The position numbers and the translations under genes are program-made. A stretch of 23,734 nucleotides of DNA from Treponema sp. (GTDB lineage: Bacteria > Spirochaetota > Spirochaetia > Treponematales > Breznakiellaceae), in the NCBI GenBank assembly GCA_031263265.1, contig JAISGE010000144.1:1-23734 (forward strand), in the 5' to 3' direction. The notes beneath the pieces were generated by a model. That model made no database searches and was not told the DNA's origin. It was given only the letters and a program-made list of their open reading frames with translations. Of the stretch, positions 15,727 through 21,744 are shown piece after piece (position 1 is the first letter of the stretch; each line of letters begins with the position of its first letter).

Positions 15727-17162
15727 TGGGAGATAAGCAACGCATTATTGATTTAATCGAAGCGAAAAGCAGCATATTCACCAATCTAAGCGACCAGATT
15801 TGGAAATATGCCGAAATCCGTTTTGGCCTGAAGCAGTCCGCGGACGCGCTTTGTGCTGTTCTGGAACAGGAAGGATTTCAGATCAAACGGGGGATCGCGG
15901 GCATGGCCCATGCCTTTGTGGCTACCTATGGCTCCGGGGAGCCTTGGATCGGTATTTTGGGAGAATACGACGCGCTCCCGACTATGAGCCAGGTAGCGGG
16001 GATTACCGAGAAAAGGGTTCTGAATCACGGTGCCCCAGGACATGGCTGCGGCCATAATGCGCTGGGAGCAGGGGCTTTGGCCGGGGCAGTGGGTATCAAG
16101 GATTATATGAAGGAAACTGGTCTTCCCGGTACCATTCAGTATTACGGCTGTCCTGCAGAGGAAAGCGGTTCCGGCAAGTCCTTTATTGCCCGGGCCGGGC
16201 TTTTTAACGATCTCGATGCGGTTCTCACCTGGCATCCCATGACAGAAACGGCGATTTGGGGGGTGAGCAGTCTCGCCAACTATCAGATCTATTTCCGCTT
16301 TAAGGGAACAAGTGCCCATGCTGCTGCTGCCCCTGAATACGGCAGGAGCGCCCTGGATGCAGCGGAACTGATGAACATAGGGGTTAATTACCTGCGGGAA
16401 CATACCATCCAGGAATCACGGATCCACTATGCCTACACCGATGTCGGCGGCGGCGCCCCTAATGTGGTGCAGGCATCTGCGGAGCTGCTCTATTTTATCC
16501 GGGCGCCCAAAAGTTCCCAGGTCAGGGAAATATACGAGCGGGTCGTGGATATCGCCCGAGGTGCTGCGCTGATGACCGGGACCTCCATGGAAATAAAATG
16601 GGATAGTTCCTGTGCCGAATACCTGGTAAACGACGCTCTGGGCAAGGCCATGTACGCCAACCTCGTGGCGGTGGGGCCTAATACCTACACCCCTGAGGAA
16701 CTAGCCTTCGCAAGGCAATACATCAATGGCCTTGATGACATGAGCCGGGCAAGAATTCCCGCCAAAGTCGCGAGTCTCTTTCCAGGAGAAACGCCAGAGC
16801 GAATTGCGGAAATCGCGGCAAAGCCCATCATTAGCGACATCGCCCCCTATAGTATGAGTGGACAAGTACTGCCGGGTTCCACCGATGTGGGGGATGCCAG
16901 TTGGCACGCCCCTACTGCTCAAGTAACCATCGCCTGTTATCCTGCAGGTACGGTGTCCCATTCGTGGCAACATGTCGCCTGCGGCCAGTCTTCCCTCATC
17001 CACAAGGGTCTTATCCAGGCTGCTAAGGTGATTGCCCTGACCAGCTTGGACCTGTTGAAAAAACCGGACTTGGTGGAAGCCGCCAAGGTCGAACACCAGC
17101 AACGTCTCATCGGGGAAAGTTACCAAAACCCCATCCCTCCCGAGGTGATTCCAGAGGAATAA
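15726..17162 (+). CDS. abgB: AbgB-like M20 amidohydrolase (p-aminobenzoyl-glutamate hydrolase type)
   Basis: This is a metallo-amidohydrolase that in the AbgB family cleaves p-aminobenzoyl-glutamate, a folate breakdown product, to p-aminobenzoate and glutamate. The 478 residues match E. coli AbgB (481) along the whole length. Conserved blocks include ILGEYDALP..SQ at 77-89, GHGCGHN at 105-111 (C108 and H110 metal ligands), GCPAEESGSGK at 141-151 (E145/E146 base and ligand), LTWHP at 167-171, the dimerisation domain with the SAHAAAAPE..RSALDA block, STDVGD.SW and the C-terminal HKG motif. No AbgA-like subunit is nearby, so it may act as a homodimer or on a related N-acyl-glutamate. AGGGGAG lies just upstream, and the gene is coupled to the membrane protein before it. 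Confidence 0.88.
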   Translation: MGDKQRIIDLIEAKSSIFTNLSDQIWKYAEIRFGLKQSADALCAVLEQEGFQIKRGIAGMAHAFVATYGSGEPWIGILGEYDALPTMSQVAGITEKRVLNHGAPGHGCGHNALGAGALAGAVGIKDYMKETGLPGTIQYYGCPAEESGSGKSFIARAGLFNDLDAVLTWHPMTETAIWGVSSLANYQIYFRFKGTSAHAAAAPEYGRSALDAAELMNIGVNYLREHTIQESRIHYAYTDVGGGAPNVVQASAELLYFIRAPKSSQVREIYERVVDIARGAALMTGTSMEIKWDSSCAEYLVNDALGKAMYANLVAVGPNTYTPEELAFARQYINGLDDMSRARIPAKVASLFPGETPERIAEIAAKPIISDIAPYSMSGQVLPGSTDVGDASWHAPTAQVTIACYPAGTVSHSWQHVACGQSSLIHKGLIQAAKVIALTSLDLLKKPDLVEAAKVEHQQRLIGESYQNPIPPEVIPEE

Positions 17163-17170
17163 GCCTGAGT

Positions 17171-17206
17171 TCCAGCCTTTGCGTTTTGTGTTCCGCATAG
17201 GCTGGA
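17171..17206. terminator. Stem-loop after abgB, possible terminator
   Basis: TCCAGCCTTTGCG (17171-17183) pairs with CGCATAGGCTGGA (17194-17206) with a single mismatch around a 10-base loop, starting nine bases after the abgB stop. The stem is stable, but no U run follows. It may stabilise the 3' end or terminate weakly. Confidence 0.5.
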
Positions 17207-17333
17207 GCCTTCAAGGTGGGGGTAGGTTTTATAAACCTCTCCATATCATGGTTATCCGGTTTAAATAATACCCGCCGATAGATATATGCAGTATGAAGCT
17301 TTTCACGCTGCCTTGCATCGCCCTCACGGTATG

Positions 17334-17362
17334 TTTACCATAAAACCCTTTTGTGCTATTAT
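17334..17362 (+). promoter_or_regulatory. Promoter of the second nadE, apparently leaderless
   Basis: TTTACC (17334-17339), a 17-base spacer and TATTAT (17357-17362) place the start about at the ATG (17371). No Shine-Dalgarno sequence precedes that ATG, so a leaderless transcript is likely. Confidence 0.45.
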
Positions 17363-17370
17363 AAGATATT

Positions 17371-19095
17371 ATGCGTATAACCATAGCCCAGATTAATGCT
17401 ACCATCGGTGGTTTTACCAGTAACCGGGAAAAAATAGTAGCCTTTACCCGAAAAGCCCAAACAGAACAGTGCTCAGACCTAGTGCTCTTTCCTGAACTGG
17501 CGATCTGTGGGTATCCCCCCATGGATCTGCTGGATCAGGATCGGTTTGTTGAAATGAACATACGAACCGTGCATATCCTGCAGCGGGAACTTCCAGAAGG
17601 TATTGCCGTGGGAGTGGGTTTTGTAAACCGCAATCCCTATGGCCGGGGCAAGTCTTTGGTGAATGTCTATGGCATATTGCTCAACGGGAAATTGGTTCTT
17701 GAGCAGATCAAGACCTTGCTTCCCACCTATGATGTGTTTGATGAGGCCCGTAACTTTGAAAGCGCCCAGCATTGGCCGGTCTTTGAATGGAAAGGGGAGC
17801 GTATCGGGGTGGCAATCTGTGAAGATGTATGGCGGGAAACCGATATTCCGGGGACCAACTATCTGAGGGATCCGGTCCGGGAACTGCTTAACCAGGGTAT
17901 CAGCCTGCTTTGCGTGCCTTCGGCTTCACCCTATATCGCGGGAAAACTCAAGGTTCGCCGGGCTTTGGCAGAACGCATCAGTCTCCGGGGAAATATGCCT
18001 CTGGTCTATATCAACGCGGTGGGAGCTAATGATTCGATCATCTTTGATGGCCGTTCTTTTATCGTTGCTCCCCTGATGGATGGACCCGGACCAGCGCAGG
18101 ATCCCCTGAGGCTCAGTGCACGGGCTTTTGAGGAGGATCTGCTTACCTGGGATACGACGGGTCCTGGGGTGTTTCATGCGCCGGAAACGACGGATGGGGA
18201 GCGGGATCCCTTTAAGGTGGGCTTGACTCGGCAGGAACTGGATGTTCTGGAAACTGCCCTGGTTATGGGTATCCGGGACTATATGCATAAATGCGGTTTT
18301 ACCAAGGCCCATCTGGGTCTTTCCGGGGGTATTGATTCTGCGCTGGTGGCGTATTTAGCGGTACAGGCTCTGGGTAAGGACAAGGTGGTCTGTTTCAGTA
18401 TGCCTTCCCGGTTTTCTTCCCAGGGTTCTAAGAACGACGCCGCGGAACTGGCTGAACGCTTAGGCTGCCGCTTGGTGGTCCTGCCGATTGAACCGGTATA
18501 TACCAGTTTTTTGGCAACCCTGGATGAGGTTTTTGAACAGCGGCCCTTTGACGTGGCTGAGGAAAACCTTCAGGCTCGGATCCGAGGTACGCTACTCATG
18601 GGATTTTCCAATAAATTCGATTCCATGCTCCTTACCACAGGCAACAAGAGTGAACTTGCCATGGGGTATTGTACCTTGTACGGGGATATGGATGGAGCCT
18701 TGGGGCCTATCGGCGACCTGTTCAAGACCGAGGTCTTTGCCCTATGCCAGCGTATCAATGAAAAGGCCCTGACTGCTCAGGGCAGGGAAATTATTCCTGA
18801 GGCGATACTCACCAAGCCCCCTTCCGCGGAGCTTCGATTCAACCAAAAAGACGAGGATAGCCTTCCCCCTTACGAGACCTTAGATGCCATTCTGAAGCTC
18901 TATCTCTTTGAAAATCTATCCAAGGATGAGATCATGGAACGGGGATATGATGGAGAACTGAGCGGGCGGATCATCAAGACCGTAGCCAGGGCGGAATTTA
19001 AACGCCGCCAGGCGCCGCCGGTGCTGAAGGTATCCAAGCGGGCATTTGGCATGGGCCGGCGTATGCCCATTGCCCGGGAACTCTACGAAGTATGA
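17371..19095 (+). CDS. nadE: Glutamine-dependent NAD+ synthetase (copy 2)
   Basis: This is a complete 574-residue paralogue of the gene at 3290-5005, with the same reaction and domain order. The glutaminase triad is E42 (LFPEL), K114 (KTLLPTYD) and C150 (AICEDVW). The synthetase loop SGGIDSA is at 318-324, followed by TTGNKSELAMGYCTLYG and GPIGDLFKTEVF. Nothing points to loss of function. The two proteins are closely similar throughout. They differ mostly in the linker after residue 235 and near residue 360 (this copy has PSRFSSQGSKNDAAE in place of PSMVNAHDTKDAAA). It stands alone with its own probable promoter and lacks a ribosome binding site. It points away from the first copy, so the pair brackets the glutamate cluster as inverted repeats. 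Confidence 0.95.
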   Translation: MRITIAQINATIGGFTSNREKIVAFTRKAQTEQCSDLVLFPELAICGYPPMDLLDQDRFVEMNIRTVHILQRELPEGIAVGVGFVNRNPYGRGKSLVNVYGILLNGKLVLEQIKTLLPTYDVFDEARNFESAQHWPVFEWKGERIGVAICEDVWRETDIPGTNYLRDPVRELLNQGISLLCVPSASPYIAGKLKVRRALAERISLRGNMPLVYINAVGANDSIIFDGRSFIVAPLMDGPGPAQDPLRLSARAFEEDLLTWDTTGPGVFHAPETTDGERDPFKVGLTRQELDVLETALVMGIRDYMHKCGFTKAHLGLSGGIDSALVAYLAVQALGKDKVVCFSMPSRFSSQGSKNDAAELAERLGCRLVVLPIEPVYTSFLATLDEVFEQRPFDVAEENLQARIRGTLLMGFSNKFDSMLLTTGNKSELAMGYCTLYGDMDGALGPIGDLFKTEVFALCQRINEKALTAQGREIIPEAILTKPPSAELRFNQKDEDSLPPYETLDAILKLYLFENLSKDEIMERGYDGELSGRIIKTVARAEFKRRQAPPVLKVSKRAFGMGRRMPIARELYEV

Positions 19096-19249
19096 GGGTA
19101 TTACCTGCCAAACTCCCGCAAAAATAAAAAGGTGTAGCACAGCAGACCGATTTATTATACTATTAAAGAAACTAAATCGCAGGATTCAAGCATGATTCCC
19201 GAGCGTATATCAATTAAATCTAAGGGATGTCCCATGAGGCAACACACGT

Positions 19250-20191
19250 ATGCATAATCATATACAAGACCTAATCCGTATTGGCATATTTTATGACGGT
19301 TACTATTTTTATAAAGTAAGTAATTATTACAAGTATGAACACAAAAGAAAATCCAGGATCAGTATTTCCGGTTTGCATGATTTTATCCGCAGCGAAATAG
19401 CGTCCATCAAGAACATAGATGATCTGCGTCATTGCCAGGTAATCGATGCTCATTACTTCCGAGGCCGTTCTTCCGCAAAAGATATGGGGGAAAAAGTACA
19501 GAGTGAACGGGTATTTGAAGATATTTTAATGCGTGAAAATATCGTTACCCATTACCTTCCCTTGCGGTACGGGGAACACAATATCTGGCAGGAAAAGGGC
19601 ATAGATGTATGGCTTGCTTTGGAAGCGTATGAATTGGCAATCTATAAACGGTTTGATATTCTTGTACTGGTGGCCGGCGATGGCGATTATGTACCCCTGG
19701 TTAGAAAATTAAATACCCTCGGAACCAGGGTAATGCTTATCTGCTGGGATTATAGCTATTACAATGAAAACGGCGCATTGGCTGAAACAAAAACATCCCG
19801 GCAGTTATTAGATGAAGTGTTCTATCCGGTACTGATGCATGACCGGATAAACAGACAAATCCCCATAGATATGATCAACGGTCTTTTTGTCAAAGAAAAG
19901 AAAGAAAGTGATGGGGAAAACTTAGACAATACGATTCCTCTACCACCAAGTACCTCAGGGCAAGATACTTGTTTGATATCAATCATATTCAGTATCAAAA
20001 ACGGATTTGGGTTCATCAAGGATGAAAAGATAAACAATGTATTTTTCTATTATGACAGCGTTACTAATAGGGATTTTGATGAATTAGAGGTGGGCATGAA
20101 AGTCAAGTATCTATGCGAAGAAGATACGGAACGAAGCAAACGGGACGGCGCCCCTCGATACCGGGCCTATAAAGTAACCGTTATAGACTGA
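19250..20191 (+). CDS. NYN-domain (LabA/DUF88-like) protein with cold-shock-like C-terminal domain
   Basis: The 313-residue protein is probably a metal-dependent ribonuclease of the PIN/NYN fold. Acidic residues expected in the active site are D16 (IFYDGYY), D119 (KGIDVWLALEAY) and D144/D146 (VAGDGDYVPLV). The region VRKLNTLGTRVMLI completes the fold. After a polar linker (about 216-238), residues 241-313 look like a cold-shock/OB domain, with RNP1-like NGFGFIKDE at 251-259 and RNP2-like VFFYYDS at 264-270, and so probably bind single-stranded RNA or DNA. The ATG at 19250 follows GAGG at a long distance of about 12 bases. TATACT at 19156-19161 may be its -10. It converges with the mutY-like gene 38 bases away. 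Confidence 0.85.
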   Translation: MHNHIQDLIRIGIFYDGYYFYKVSNYYKYEHKRKSRISISGLHDFIRSEIASIKNIDDLRHCQVIDAHYFRGRSSAKDMGEKVQSERVFEDILMRENIVTHYLPLRYGEHNIWQEKGIDVWLALEAYELAIYKRFDILVLVAGDGDYVPLVRKLNTLGTRVMLICWDYSYYNENGALAETKTSRQLLDEVFYPVLMHDRINRQIPIDMINGLFVKEKKESDGENLDNTIPLPPSTSGQDTCLISIIFSIKNGFGFIKDEKINNVFFYYDSVTNRDFDELEVGMKVKYLCEEDTERSKRDGAPRYRAYKVTVID

Positions 20192-20229
20192 ACGCCTGCC
20201 CCTTAAGGGCTGTGGGGAAAAGTCTTTGG

Positions 20230-21072
20230 TCAGCCTTCACTGATCCGGTATATCCCTTCTTCCTCGGCTACCATAGACTCTTTTGCCAGGGCTTTCAGGG
20301 CTTCGTAAAGGTCGCTCGATTGTATACCAGTGCGCTCACCCAATTCTGGGATCCCGGCTGGACCTTGGGAAAGGAGGGAGCGGAGCACCGCCCCCCGCCG
20401 CTGCCGGAAAGAACCTGCAAAAGGCGACTGCTTGGTATAATGCGCGCTCTTTCTGTTGGGATTGAGGGTTACTTTCTTTAATGCCGCACCGTAATCCATG
20501 AGCGCCCAATACCACTTGCGGGGGTTTTCCCGGTCCAGGCTTGCCTCAAGGATAGGGATTATTTCCGCGTCTTTTATGTCTTCCCGCTCTTGAAAAAAGA
20601 AATGAATCACTGCGGAACGGATATTAGTCTCGATGAAAACCCCGGGGTAATTATAGGCAAAACACGCGATGGCCCCGGCAGTGTACGCCCCAATCCCCGG
20701 AAGGGGGAGGAGTTCCTCTGGGGTTTGGGGTACGATTCCCCTATGATCTTCGGTAATGATCCGGGCACATTCCTTCACATACCGGCAACGGCGGTTATAC
20801 CCAAGGCCGCTCCATTCCCGCAGGGCATCCTCAAGAGATGCCTTGTTCAGTTTTTGCGGCGTTGGCCATAGATACATCCACCGTTCCCAGTAGGATACCA
20901 CCCGTTCTGTTTGGGTTTGTTGCAGCATGAATTCAGAAACCAAGACCCCCCAGGGACTGGTTGATTCCCGCCAGGGAAAGACCCGTCCTGCACTTGCGTA
21001 ATGGGCATAGATGCTTTCCTTGAACGTTTTATAGGTTTCTGCTAAGGCTGGGTGAACACGCTGTTTTGTCAA
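20230..21072 (-). CDS. MutY-like adenine DNA glycosylase lacking the Fe-S cluster
   Basis: This HhH-GPD base-excision repair enzyme probably removes adenine mispaired with 8-oxoguanine. The 280 residues show the catalytic-glutamate region SEFMLQQTQTERV (E47), SGLGYNRRCRYV, the helix-hairpin-helix LPGIGAYTAGAI at 124-135 and IETNIRSAV at 147-155. Two things are unusual. The position of the catalytic aspartate (usually LDGNV or LDTNV) reads E148. The four-cysteine Fe-S loop expected after residue about 191 is absent, replaced by a basic stretch NPNRKSAHYTKQSPF. The C-terminal 60 residues look like a winged helix rather than the 8-oxoguanine-sensing NUDIX-like domain. It overlaps the upstream kinase gene by four bases (ATGA). 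It could act on another lesion. Confidence 0.8.
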   Translation of the reverse strand: MTKQRVHPALAETYKTFKESIYAHYASAGRVFPWRESTSPWGVLVSEFMLQQTQTERVVSYWERWMYLWPTPQKLNKASLEDALREWSGLGYNRRCRYVKECARIITEDHRGIVPQTPEELLPLPGIGAYTAGAIACFAYNYPGVFIETNIRSAVIHFFFQEREDIKDAEIIPILEASLDRENPRKWYWALMDYGAALKKVTLNPNRKSAHYTKQSPFAGSFRQRRGAVLRSLLSQGPAGIPELGERTGIQSSDLYEALKALAKESMVAEEEGIYRISEG

Positions 21073-21602
21073 GATTCTTGCTGCTCCGCCTGCCGGATAA
21101 TACGCTGGGCAATTGCTAGGGGGTCAAGGTCATCGGTGTCGATGATCATATCCGCAAAGGTATATGCATCGTTGTCAATATCGTAGATCCGGAGATACCG
21201 TTCCCGATCCTGACGATCCCGCTCTTCGGTAAATGCAGTTATCTCGGCTAAGGTGCCACCCTCCCGTTTTACGATACGCCCTGCCCGGGTCTCACTGCGG
21301 GCTTTAAGGTATACCTTGAGATCCGCTTCATGCAGCATCCAGATAGCCAGCCGGGAACCCAGCACACATCCCCCCTCTTTCCGGGCCAAGTCCACCTGCC
21401 GCCGGTCGAGTTCTTTATCCCAAGCATCATCCTTAGATGCTAAGGCAAGGATATCCGCCAGATTCTTACCCATTTCCTGAGCCAAATTCCTGAAGGTAAG
21501 GTTGATAAACCGCAGGCCCAAGGATTCGGCCACTAACTTGCTTACCGTGGTATTGCCGCAGCCACTTTTTCCTGATATAGCGATCCGTAGATCTTTTTTC
21601 AT
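21069..21602 (-). CDS. Cytidylate-kinase-like P-loop kinase
   Basis: The 177-residue protein has the nucleoside monophosphate kinase fold of the cytidylate kinase-like (archaeal CMP kinase type) group. GKSGCGNTT at 11-19 is the P-loop. VLGSRLAIWML near 95-105 is the conserved substrate and strand region. The lid with RIVKREGG near 108-115 and the R-rich RDRQDRERY helix follow. It would phosphorylate CMP or dCMP with ATP, although family members may have other substrates. The ATG at 21602 has GGAGG about 13 bases upstream, longer than usual. It is the first gene of a two-gene unit with the MutY-like glycosylase, behind a TTGACA-N16-CATAAT promoter at 21669-21696. Confidence 0.82.
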   Translation of the reverse strand: MKKDLRIAISGKSGCGNTTVSKLVAESLGLRFINLTFRNLAQEMGKNLADILALASKDDAWDKELDRRQVDLARKEGGCVLGSRLAIWMLHEADLKVYLKARSETRAGRIVKREGGTLAEITAFTEERDRQDRERYLRIYDIDNDAYTFADMIIDTDDLDPLAIAQRIIRQAEQQES

Positions 21603-21662
21603 AGGCTCTCATTGCCTCCTTTTATAACACGCATTTTCCGTGTACCTTACTATATATTAGGG

Positions 21663-21678
21663 TATGCAATTATGCAAT
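21663..21678. repeat. Perfect tandem 8-mer (TATGCAAT twice)
   Basis: TATGCAAT is repeated head to tail without a gap and includes the predicted -10 of the kinase promoter. It is a possible slippage or binding site. Confidence 0.5.
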
Positions 21679-21696
21679 GAGAAGCCAGTATGTCAA
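21669..21696 (-). promoter_or_regulatory. Promoter of the kinase-glycosylase unit
   Basis: On the minus strand, TTGACA (21696-21691), a 16-base spacer and CATAAT (21674-21669) form a good sigma-70-type promoter. The -35 is one arm of the inverted repeat at 21691-21706, and the -10 lies inside the tandem 8-mer repeat. Confidence 0.6.
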
Positions 21697-21706
21697 GACC
21701 TTGACA
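21691..21706. promoter_or_regulatory. Inverted repeat TGTCAAG-AC-CTTGACA
   Basis: This is a perfect 7+2+7 inverted repeat in the 142-base spacer between the kinase and the chemoreceptor genes. One arm is the minus-strand -35. The other presents TTGACA on the plus strand, but no -10 at the right distance follows it. It could be an operator shared by both genes. Confidence 0.5.
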
Positions 21707-21744
21707 TGGTTTACCCCCTATAAAAGAACTAAAGGAGGTTCTTG

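Noticed and set aside
20198..20210. Short GC-rich palindrome (CCCTTAAGGG) between convergent genes as a terminator
   Set aside because: There is no room for a loop in the perfect palindrome and no clear U tract on either strand.
21627..21643. ACACG...CGTGT hairpin in the kinase leader as a riboregulator
   Set aside because: It is only a five-base stem with no further structure, expected by chance.
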